Below, in pieces: positions 8,934-16,377 of a stretch of DNA of 64,000 nt. The stretch is taken from assembly GCA_037045145.1 (NCBI GenBank), contig JBAOIA010000012.1, forward strand, positions 62,001 through 126,000. Reading direction: 5' to 3'. Position 1 is the stretch's first letter; each line of letters starts with the position of its first letter. The position numbers and the translations under genes were made by a program. Source of the stretch: Bacteroidia bacterium. GTDB taxonomy: Bacteria > Bacteroidota > Bacteroidia > AKYH767-A > OLB10. Under the pieces are notes generated by a model that was not told the DNA's origin, did no database searches, and saw only the letters and a list, made by a program, of their open reading frames with translations.

Positions 8934-9971
8934 TCATTGGCAAGGTTTTGATAATATAAATCCATGCTGATAGCCTTTGTAATGATTCCAGATAAGATAG
9001 TTTTTAATTTTAGTTTCTGTCTTACGTAAATAGAAATGATCCGGCAAAACAGCATCGCTTGTCGCAATCTGACCAATGAGCCAAAGTGTAAGTGCTGAAA
9101 CGGTTGGAAACTCACCGAAAAAATGTTTGTATCTGATGACTGTTGATTTATCAAATACATTTTCAACTGCTTGATGCAATGCTTCATTTCTTACATCACC
9201 ATTGTGACCTGACAACAACATAGTCTCCGAAAGATTTAAAGCATGTTTATCACAAAACTGCTTTATTCCTGATTGTACTGAATCTACATCGGTGCTGTGC
9301 ATGGTATTGACATCAACAATTTCAAACAATGCATTTTGTGGCCGTTTACTTAAACAAAACACTGCACAACCTTCTCCTGCAATACTTCCTTCTGTTTTGG
9401 ATTCATACAAACCGTTAGCAGGGATTTCAGTTTTATACCATCCACCCAGGCGTTCTATATTATAGTTGTAATCAGAAATTTCATCAATTCCCCCAAGCAA
9501 TAAAGAAGCATTTTTGTTTTCATCTAAATACATAAATGCATCGAGCAAAGCATTTTCAAATGCATTGCCACGGTGAACATGTGTAATATTGTAACCGCGA
9601 CATTGAAGGTTCATTCCAATGGTTGATGCAATGGCATTGGGTGTACTTTGAACAAAATTTGTTGGTGTCAATGTGCCCTCATCATACTGTACAATCTGAT
9701 TCAGAAAACGAATACAGTCTTCCATGCCACCATTTGCAGTACCTATTATTATTCCGTTTACAGGGTTGCTTTTCAATTCAAGCTGACTCACTGCACCACA
9801 GGTCATCCTAATGGCCTTTCCCATTCTTCGCAAAACGGCAGGCGCTATCATGCTATAAACAGGCTCTCTTGCCATTAACTTTTCTGACCGCAAGCTAAAG
9901 TCTGAAAGATCAGTTTCACCAAAAGTATTTCTGGCACTGATGCATGCTGAAGATTTAACGTAAATTCCCAT
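8934..9971 (-). CDS. Ketosynthase-like protein lacking the catalytic Cys
   Basis: A 345-residue protein with the thiolase/beta-ketoacyl synthase fold: 'NGIIIGTANGGMEDC' (72-86), 'QSTPNAIASTIGM' (108-120), 'LLLGGIDEISDYNY' and 'SIAGEGCAVF'. At the nucleophilic elbow a condensing enzyme has T-A-C-x-x-G; here it is T130-H-V-H-R-G135, so the active-site Cys position is Val132. The first His of the catalytic pair survives ('SGHNGD', His256), but the second ('K-x3-GH') is replaced by Glu287 ('KHFFGE'). It is therefore unlikely to condense acyl groups and may be a chain-length-factor-like partner or a decarboxylating relative. Similar proteins occur in aryl-polyene/flexirubin-type pigment loci, but no such genes are adjacent here. 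It is divergent from gldF. Confidence 0.75.
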   Translation of the reverse strand: MGIYVKSSACISARNTFGETDLSDFSLRSEKLMAREPVYSMIAPAVLRRMGKAIRMTCGAVSQLELKSNPVNGIIIGTANGGMEDCIRFLNQIVQYDEGTLTPTNFVQSTPNAIASTIGMNLQCRGYNITHVHRGNAFENALLDAFMYLDENKNASLLLGGIDEISDYNYNIERLGGWYKTEIPANGLYESKTEGSIAGEGCAVFCLSKRPQNALFEIVDVNTMHSTDVDSVQSGIKQFCDKHALNLSETMLLSGHNGDVRNEALHQAVENVFDKSTVIRYKHFFGEFPTVSALTLWLIGQIATSDAVLPDHFYLRKTETKIKNYLIWNHYKGYQHGFILSKPCQ

Positions 9972-10109
9972 GATTTTTCAAAAAGCAAGATTAAGAAATT
10001 TGGCTTCACTGAAAAGCACTTCTGCAAGCAAATTATTAATTAACAATTTTGTTGTTATAAGCTTCCTAAAACTTTCATAATCTACAAGCACATATATGCA
10101 ACGAAACTG

Positions 10110-10117
10110 TATTTTTG
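10110..10117 (+). promoter_or_regulatory. Putative -7 promoter element of the gldFG operon
   Basis: TATTTTTG matches TAnnTTTG and lies 36 bases before the gldF ATG, in the divergent gap with the ketosynthase-like gene. No clear TTTG element at the right distance was found. Confidence 0.35.
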
Positions 10118-10153
10118 GCAGTCTTTATTTCAGCATTGCTGCTTTAAACCATT

Positions 10154-10888
10154 ATGTATTCACTATTAAAAAAAGAGATAAATAGTTTTCTGAACTCACT
10201 TATAGGATATATTTCTATAGCTGTTTTTTTAATTGTGATTGGATTATTTCTGTGGGTGTTTCCGGGCAATGACCTGAATATTGCAGAAAGTGGTTATGCT
10301 GCCGTAGATAGTTTGTTCAACATTACTCCATGGGTTTATATGTTTTTGATTCCTGCCATAACCATGCGCATGTTTTCGGAAGAAAAACGTACAGGTACTT
10401 TGGAGATATTGCTTACCAAACCATTAACAGAATTTCAGATTGTATTGGCAAAATATTTATCAGGATTGGTATTGGTCATATTTTCATTGATACCAACATT
10501 GGTTTATGTTTTTACAGTATATCAGTATGCTGCACCTTTAGGAAATATTGATTTGGGAGGAATTGCAGGCAGTTATATTGGACTATTTTTTCTGGCATCA
10601 GGATTTGTTGCCATTGGTGTTTTTGCTTCTTCATTAGCCGACAATCAATTGGTGGCATTTATCATTGCCATGTTTTTATGTCTGCTATGTTACTCAGGAT
10701 TTCAGTCTGTTGCAACCATTCTCTCAACAGGTGTTGTTGCAAACTTGATTGATCAACTTGGCATTGTTGCACATTACAATTCAATGAGCAGGGGTGTAAT
10801 TGACTCGCGCGATGTAATTTATTTTATCAGCCTTACAGCATTGTTTTTAGTGTTTACCCGTTTGAAACTTGAAAGCAGAAAGTGGTGA
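10154..10888 (+). CDS. gldF: Gliding-motility ABC transporter permease GldF
   Basis: A 244-residue ABC-2 type permease with six predicted membrane segments. The conserved 'MRMFSEEKRTGTLEILLTKPLTEFQIVLAKY' stretch (split here: EEKRTGTLE then LTKP) follows the second membrane segment and is typical of GldF and NosY-like permeases. With GldG and the ATPase GldA it forms an ABC complex in the inner membrane tied to gliding motility in Flavobacterium; the transported substrate is unknown. gldA is not in the window. gldG starts 1 base after its stop, so translation is probably coupled. Gliding itself cannot be concluded, because many non-gliding Bacteroidota keep gldFG. Confidence 0.88.
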   Translation: MYSLLKKEINSFLNSLIGYISIAVFLIVIGLFLWVFPGNDLNIAESGYAAVDSLFNITPWVYMFLIPAITMRMFSEEKRTGTLEILLTKPLTEFQIVLAKYLSGLVLVIFSLIPTLVYVFTVYQYAAPLGNIDLGGIAGSYIGLFFLASGFVAIGVFASSLADNQLVAFIIAMFLCLLCYSGFQSVATILSTGVVANLIDQLGIVAHYNSMSRGVIDSRDVIYFISLTALFLVFTRLKLESRKW

Positions 10889-10889
10889 T

Positions 10890-12572
10890 ATGAAGAAGAA
10901 AAGTAGTGCCAATCTTTATCAGTTTTTACTTTTACTTTTAGTAATTATTAGCCTTAATGCAGCAGGTAAATTTTTATTTTGGCGCTATGACCTCACCACT
11001 GAGAAACGTTTTACCCTTTCATCCACCACAAAAGAAAAGCTAAAACAGCTTAAAGACATTGTGTATATTAAAGTTTATCTGACAGGTGACTTACCTGCAG
11101 GTTTTCAAAGACTGAGTTCTGCAACACGCGACATGCTGATGGAAATGAAAAGTTATGCGGGCTCAAATCTTGAGTTTGATTTTATTGACCCATCAGCATT
11201 AACAGACAGCAAGCAGCGCAATGAACTTTACAATCAACTTGCAGACAAAGGACTTCAACCCACCAATATCTCTGAACGAAGTGCTGAAGGTACATCTGAA
11301 AGAATTTTATTTCCGGGAGCAATACTTAACTATCTGTCAAAAGAACAACCTTTGTTACTTTTAAAAGACAGAATGGGTGCTTCGGCAGAAGAGATGGTAA
11401 ACACGTCTATTCAGAATCTGGAATATGAGATTATCAACGCCATTTCTAAAATTTCTGCCAAAAGACCTGCCACCATTGGTATTTTACATGGTCAGGGTGA
11501 ATTAGACAAACCGTATTTGGCCGATTTCTATAAATCTGTTTCAGCCTCCTACCCTACACATTATTTGCAAATCAAAAATCAGCTTAATGCCTTAAAAGAT
11601 TATGATTGCCTGGTGATAGCAAAACCAGATTCTGCATTTGATGAAAAAGATAAATTTATCATAGATCAGTTTATTATGCGTGGTGGCAAGGTGCTTTGGC
11701 TGCTCGATATGATGAATGCCGATATGGATAGTTTGGCAAGAAAAAATGAATTCATCGCTATTCCAAAAGAGTTGAATCTTGATGACATGTTGTTTCGTTA
11801 TGGTGTTAGGTTGAATAAAGATTTGGTGATGGATTTACAGGCAGTGCCTATCCCTATTTTAACAGGTTATGTAGGCAACCGTCCGCAGAATTCTATGTTA
11901 CCCTGGTTTTATTATCCACTTGTGACACCAACCTCCAAGCATCCTATTGTCAATAATCTTAATGCCATACGTTTTGCATTTGCCGGAAGTATTGACACCA
12001 TTGTTTCGGCACACATAAAAAAAACTATTTTGTTGCAAAGTTCTCACTATTGTAAAACTGTTCAATCACCGGCAGTAGTAAGTCTAAATATCCTGCGTAA
12101 GGAACCCGATGAAAAAGATTATAGCAACCCACCTGCAAATCTTGCCGTATTGCTGGAAGGCTCTTTTCGCTCTAATTATGCAAACCGGATTCCATATCAG
12201 ATTGCTACAGACAGTACTATAGGTTTCAAATCAGATGGTCAAACTACAAGCATGATTGTAATTGCCGATGGTGATGTTATTCGTAATGATTATAAACGGA
12301 GCAGCAACACGGTTTATCCACTTGGTTTAGATCGTTATACAGGGCAGTTTTATGGAAACAAAAATCTATTGCTAAACTGTATTGATTATTTATGTGACAA
12401 TTCGGGGTTGATGACTCTTAGAGCAAAAGAATTTAAACTCCGCCTGTTAGATAAAACACGATTTGACCCTGATAAAAAAATGCTGCAGATAGTAAATGTT
12501 GCATTACCTGTTATTTTAATAATTCTTTTCGCAATGATTAAGTTGTTTTTGCGGAAAAAGAAATTCTCCTGA
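10890..12572 (+). CDS. gldG: Gliding-motility-associated ABC transporter substrate-binding protein GldG
   Basis: About 560 residues. An upstream in-frame TTG (10869) inside gldF is possible, but the ATG at 10890, one base after the gldF stop, gives 'MKKKSSANLYQ' and the normal N-terminus. The protein has one N-terminal membrane segment (about 8-26), a large periplasmic part of the ABC_transp_aux/GldG type ('RYDLTTEKRFTLSSTTKEKLKQL', here shortened in meaning to the RYDLT...FTLS motif), and a C-terminal membrane anchor (about 530-550) followed by a Lys/Arg-rich tail. It pairs with GldF. A DUF4340 gene follows after 7 bases. Confidence 0.85.
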   Translation: MKKKSSANLYQFLLLLLVIISLNAAGKFLFWRYDLTTEKRFTLSSTTKEKLKQLKDIVYIKVYLTGDLPAGFQRLSSATRDMLMEMKSYAGSNLEFDFIDPSALTDSKQRNELYNQLADKGLQPTNISERSAEGTSERILFPGAILNYLSKEQPLLLLKDRMGASAEEMVNTSIQNLEYEIINAISKISAKRPATIGILHGQGELDKPYLADFYKSVSASYPTHYLQIKNQLNALKDYDCLVIAKPDSAFDEKDKFIIDQFIMRGGKVLWLLDMMNADMDSLARKNEFIAIPKELNLDDMLFRYGVRLNKDLVMDLQAVPIPILTGYVGNRPQNSMLPWFYYPLVTPTSKHPIVNNLNAIRFAFAGSIDTIVSAHIKKTILLQSSHYCKTVQSPAVVSLNILRKEPDEKDYSNPPANLAVLLEGSFRSNYANRIPYQIATDSTIGFKSDGQTTSMIVIADGDVIRNDYKRSSNTVYPLGLDRYTGQFYGNKNLLLNCIDYLCDNSGLMTLRAKEFKLRLLDKTRFDPDKKMLQIVNVALPVILIILFAMIKLFLRKKKFS

Positions 12573-12579
12573 TAAAATA

Positions 12580-13605
12580 ATGAATAAAAACCGAATTTTA
12601 CTTCTATTGGTTATGTTGTTACTTTCTGTAACCGGATATTATTATTTCAACAGCAGCAATAGCACTATTAAAAAAGAACTGCGAGATTTTGCTGTTGCCG
12701 ATACAGCTTCAATTGATAAAATGTTTCTTGCTGATAAAAAAGGTAACAAAGCATTGCTTGAAAGAAAAAGTCCTGCACTTTGGACAATTAATGGTAAATA
12801 TCCAGCGCGACAGGATGCAATTAACTTTTTACTAAAAACCATAAAACAAATTGAAGTAAGAAGCCCTGTAGGCAAAGCAGCCTTGCAAAACGTACTGAAA
12901 GAGTTGAGCAGCACAGGTACAAAAATTGAGATTTTCAGCAAAGGAGATAAAATTAAAACCTATTACGTTGGCGGGCCAACACAAGATATGCTAGGCACCT
13001 TTATGTACATTGAAAATTCTGCAGTACCATTTGTAATACATATTCCGGGCTTTAATGGCTACCTTACAACACGCTATTTTGCCAGTGCCGATGAATGGCG
13101 GAGTCGTATTATTTTTCAATATGGTGAGGGGCAGATAGCATCTGTAAGAGTCCAGAATAATCAACATCCTGAAGAATCGTTCAGCGTAAAAAAAGATGAT
13201 GATCATTATGTTTACTATTCAAGTTTGACTGCAACAGTGCCATCAGAAATTTTTCAATCTCAGTTAGTTGCATACTTAGCCAAGTACCAACTTATAGGTT
13301 TTGAACGCCCAACCTACAATCTTGATGTTGCCTATCGTGATTCGTTATTAAAAACACAACCCATAAGAATATTGGAAGTTGAAGGTGTTGATGGGAAAAA
13401 AGACAAGATTGAAATGTACCTGAAGCCGGTTGACACAGGAACTATGACAAGTGTTGATGAGAGAACAGGGCTTTTGCGTGAATTTGATCCCGACAGAATG
13501 TATGCCTCATGGAATAACGACACCAATTTGGTAGTGGTTCAGTATCATGTATTTGACAAATTGTTTAGTAAACCCGACAGAATCAAGGGATTCGGTAGTC
13601 TTTAA
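12580..13605 (+). CDS. DUF4340 domain protein of the gldFG operon
   Basis: A 341-residue protein with an N-terminal membrane anchor (residues 5-24) and a periplasmic DUF4340 domain ('ALLERKSPALWTINGKYPAR', about 58-77). DUF4340 proteins commonly follow gldG-like genes in ABC-2 operons. The function is unknown; linkage suggests an accessory part of the GldFG complex. It starts 7 bases after gldG and ends 66 bases before dnaN. Confidence 0.8.
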   Translation: MNKNRILLLLVMLLLSVTGYYYFNSSNSTIKKELRDFAVADTASIDKMFLADKKGNKALLERKSPALWTINGKYPARQDAINFLLKTIKQIEVRSPVGKAALQNVLKELSSTGTKIEIFSKGDKIKTYYVGGPTQDMLGTFMYIENSAVPFVIHIPGFNGYLTTRYFASADEWRSRIIFQYGEGQIASVRVQNNQHPEESFSVKKDDDHYVYYSSLTATVPSEIFQSQLVAYLAKYQLIGFERPTYNLDVAYRDSLLKTQPIRILEVEGVDGKKDKIEMYLKPVDTGTMTSVDERTGLLREFDPDRMYASWNNDTNLVVVQYHVFDKLFSKPDRIKGFGSL

Positions 13606-13643
13606 TTTTTCTTTAATTTAGCCTTCACAAAGTTCCATCTGAT

Positions 13644-13651
13644 TATATTTG
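13644..13651 (+). promoter_or_regulatory. Putative -7 promoter element of dnaN
   Basis: TATATTTG matches TAnnTTTG and lies 20 bases before the dnaN ATG, predicting a leader of about 15 bases. The -33 element is not clear. Confidence 0.45.
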
Positions 13652-13671
13652 CCTCCTAACTTTTAATATTT

Positions 13672-14793
13672 ATGAAACTAATTGTTTCCAGCCTTGTACT
13701 TCAAAAACATTTACAATCTATTAGTGGGGTTTTAGCCACCAACTCTCCCCTGCCGATTTTAGACAATTTTCTGTTTGCCGTGAATGGCACCGAACTCACC
13801 TTGTCGGCTTCTGACCTTGAAACAACTATAACCACAAGACTTAAGGTTGAATCTAAAGACAAAGGGATAATTGCCATACCCGGAAAAATTCTGCTCGACA
13901 TCTTAAAGACTTTTAATGAGCAGCCTCTTACTTTCACCATCAATGAAAAAAATCATACTGTTGAAATTAGCTCCGATTATGGAAAATATAAACTCAATGG
14001 TCAGAATGGCGAAGACTTTCCACGCATACCTATTCTAGAAAAAAGCAACCATATCGAATTGCCATCATCAGTTTTGCATGAGGCAATTAATAAGACCATT
14101 TTCGCCACCGGCAATGATGATTTACGACCTGTTATGTCAGGTGTGTTTTGTCAGCTTTCTCAGGACAGCACCATTTTTGTGGCAACAGATGCACATCGTT
14201 TGGTGCGCTATCGCAGAACAGATATTAAGTCAAAAGAAGCCGGTTCATTTATTTTACCTAAAAAGCCGCTTAACCTGCTAAAAAACATTTTACCTCAGGA
14301 AGAAACACGTGTAAAAGTTGACTATAACGAGGCAAATGCTTTTTTCAGCTTCGACAACTATGATTTGATTTGTCGTTTAATTGATGGTCGTTATCCAAAC
14401 TACGAAGCAGTAATTCCGGTTGACAATCCAAATGTTTTAACGGTTGACAGAGTAGCATTTTTGAATTCCATAAAACGTGTTTCTATATTTTCTAACAAAA
14501 CTACCTATCAGGTAAAACTTGCAATCAAAGGAAGTGAATTGGCAATTTCTGCTGAAGATGTAGATTATGCTAACGAAGCCAACGAGCGTTTAACTTGCTC
14601 TTATGATGGTGCTGATATGGACATTGCATTTAATGCACGCTTTCTTGCTGATATAGTTTCTAATCTTGACACAGAAGAGATTCATCTGCACATGTCATTG
14701 TCAAACCGTGCTGGGCTGTTGACTCCCGGAAAAGATCACACCAATGCAGCAGAGGATATTCTGATGCTCATTATGCCTGTTATGATTGGCTGA
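13672..14793 (+). CDS. dnaN: DNA polymerase III, beta sliding clamp
   Basis: A 373-residue protein, normal length, with the three repeated clamp domains of the bacterial beta subunit. The N-terminus ('MKLIVSSLVLQKHLQSISGVL', first part), 'TNSPLPILDNFLF', 'SASDLETTI' and the late 'DYANEANERLTCSYDG' are typical. It encircles DNA and holds polymerase III and repair enzymes through its hydrophobic cleft. The C-terminus ends 'MPVMIG' rather than the usual 'MPMR-L'-like ending, which is common in Bacteroidota. dnaA is not next to it, so this is not a classic dnaA-dnaN origin region. Confidence 0.96.
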   Translation: MKLIVSSLVLQKHLQSISGVLATNSPLPILDNFLFAVNGTELTLSASDLETTITTRLKVESKDKGIIAIPGKILLDILKTFNEQPLTFTINEKNHTVEISSDYGKYKLNGQNGEDFPRIPILEKSNHIELPSSVLHEAINKTIFATGNDDLRPVMSGVFCQLSQDSTIFVATDAHRLVRYRRTDIKSKEAGSFILPKKPLNLLKNILPQEETRVKVDYNEANAFFSFDNYDLICRLIDGRYPNYEAVIPVDNPNVLTVDRVAFLNSIKRVSIFSNKTTYQVKLAIKGSELAISAEDVDYANEANERLTCSYDGADMDIAFNARFLADIVSNLDTEEIHLHMSLSNRAGLLTPGKDHTNAAEDILMLIMPVMIG

Positions 14794-14835
14794 TAAATTT
14801 TTTGCCGATTTTTATTGTTAAATATGTAAATTTTT

Positions 14836-15576
14836 ATGTGTTACAATATAGCAATAATGGAAACCCGGCAACAAAAATATGCCGAACGTTATAAAGATGT
14901 TATTGGGGCAACTTTCAGTTTTGAAACAGCTCAACCAGAACTGCCGCTTTACTACTTTGTCAGCGGATTTGCACATCCGTTTTTGCCAATAGTCAGGTAT
15001 GATGGGCTTTTTTTGTTTGAGTGGGGACTCATTCCTTCATGGATAAAAGACACTAAAAGCGCTTCTGAAATAAAAACAAAAACACTGAATGCCGTTGGCG
15101 AAACGGTTTTTGAAAAGCCTTCTTTCAGAAAAAGTATTGCCAAACAAAGATGCCTGTTAGCTGTATCCGGATTTTATGAATGGCGCGAAATAAACAAAAA
15201 GAAGTATCCTTACTTTATTAAAACAATTCAGTCAGAAATATTTTCTTTAGGATGCATTTATGAAATCTGGGCCGACAAAAGTACTGGAGAACTACATCAT
15301 ACTTTCAGCATTCTGACAACTCCAGCCAATCCGTTAATGGAAAAAATTCATAATGTTAAAAAGCGAATGCCATTGATTATTGCTAAGGAAGAGGAAAAAA
15401 AATGGGTTGATCCAAATATCGCTATTGACGAAATTAAATCAATGATTAAACCATACAATGAAAGCGATATGACAGCACATTCCATTTCGCAAACGGCAAA
15501 CAGTGCAAGAGTTAATCGTAATGTTCCGGAAATACTGAATCCTGTTGACTATCCGGAGTTGGCTCTATTTGATTAA
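14836..15576 (+). CDS. SOS response-associated peptidase family protein (YedK/HMCES)
   Basis: A 246-residue SRAP-domain protein. Met1 is followed directly by Cys2, the residue that becomes N-terminal after Met removal and links covalently to abasic sites in single-stranded DNA. Other family motifs are visible: 'LFEWGLIPSW' (DNA-binding), 'RCLLAVSGFYEW' with the conserved Glu, and 'TTPANPLMEKIHNVKKRMPLII' with the His of the active site. It should protect abasic sites at replication forks, which suits its place after dnaN (42 bases). The start at 14836 is fixed by the need for Cys2. Confidence 0.92.
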   Translation: MCYNIAIMETRQQKYAERYKDVIGATFSFETAQPELPLYYFVSGFAHPFLPIVRYDGLFLFEWGLIPSWIKDTKSASEIKTKTLNAVGETVFEKPSFRKSIAKQRCLLAVSGFYEWREINKKKYPYFIKTIQSEIFSLGCIYEIWADKSTGELHHTFSILTTPANPLMEKIHNVKKRMPLIIAKEEEKKWVDPNIAIDEIKSMIKPYNESDMTAHSISQTANSARVNRNVPEILNPVDYPELALFD

Positions 15577-15590
15577 CACTGTTTATTAAT

Positions 15591-16340
15591 CTATTGCCCG
15601 AATAAACTGCGTACTTCTCCCATTTTTCTCCTGGAAACTTCAATGGCCGAATTATCGCTCATCACCAATTTGTTTTCGTTATTAAATGACCTTATATGGT
15701 TTTTGTTAACCAGATGCGCCCTGTGTACTCTGATGAAATTATAACCATTGAGTAAATCGTCAAATTCTTTTAAAGTTCTTGAAGCAAGTATCATCTCCTT
15801 ATTGCTACAGGAAATTCTTGTGTAATTACCATCAGCTTCACATCTGATAATTTCATCAGGCAAAAGAAAATATGTTTTACCTGATGTGTTTACTGCCAAA
15901 CGAAATAATTTTTCTTCAACAGATTTTAAATTTCTGATAAGATTATTAATAACAGATTTTCTGTCGTATGCATTTTTCTGTCTGTTAAGAAATTCCTGAA
16001 CTGCATGTATAAATTCATCTTTTCTCAGCGGCTTAAGCAGATAATCTAATGCCGAAAATTTTATTGCTTTAAGGGCATATTGATCAAAGGCAGTTACAAA
16101 TATGATTTCAAAATCATGTTCCTGAATTTTCTCAAGCAAATCGAAACCATTGCTACCGGGCATTTCAACATCCAAAAAAACCAAATCCGGTTTATGAAAA
16201 TATACCTGCTTTAATGCCTCTGTTGAGTTAGCTGCTTCTGCAACTAATACGATTTGAGGAAAGTATTTTTTTAACAATGACTTTATCTGTTCTCTGCCGA
16301 ACGCTTCATCATCTACTACAATGGCTTTTATATTTTTCAC
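15591..16340 (-). CDS. LytTR-family response regulator
   Basis: A 249-residue regulator with a receiver domain at 1-120 (acidic pocket Asp10/Asp11, phospho-acceptor Asp57 in 'LVFLDVEMPG', Lys at 'LLKPL') and a LytTR DNA-binding domain at ~145-249 ('RCEADGNYTRIS...', 'FIRVHRAHLVNKNHI'). LytTR proteins bind pairs of short direct repeats. The gene lies 37 bases after the hybrid histidine kinase on the same strand, so it is almost surely its partner. A good candidate site (19329-19361) is in front of the kinase gene. The gene is convergent with the YedK-like gene. Confidence 0.93.
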   Translation of the reverse strand: MKNIKAIVVDDEAFGREQIKSLLKKYFPQIVLVAEAANSTEALKQVYFHKPDLVFLDVEMPGSNGFDLLEKIQEHDFEIIFVTAFDQYALKAIKFSALDYLLKPLRKDEFIHAVQEFLNRQKNAYDRKSVINNLIRNLKSVEEKLFRLAVNTSGKTYFLLPDEIIRCEADGNYTRISCSNKEMILASRTLKEFDDLLNGYNFIRVHRAHLVNKNHIRSFNNENKLVMSDNSAIEVSRRKMGEVRSLFGQ

Positions 16341-16377
16341 TCGACAAATAAAATATTATTAGTGTACAATTATACTT

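Noticed and set aside
13672..14793. Replication origin near dnaN
   Set aside because: No dnaA gene or cluster of DnaA boxes was seen around it; neighbours are gldFG and a YedK-like gene.
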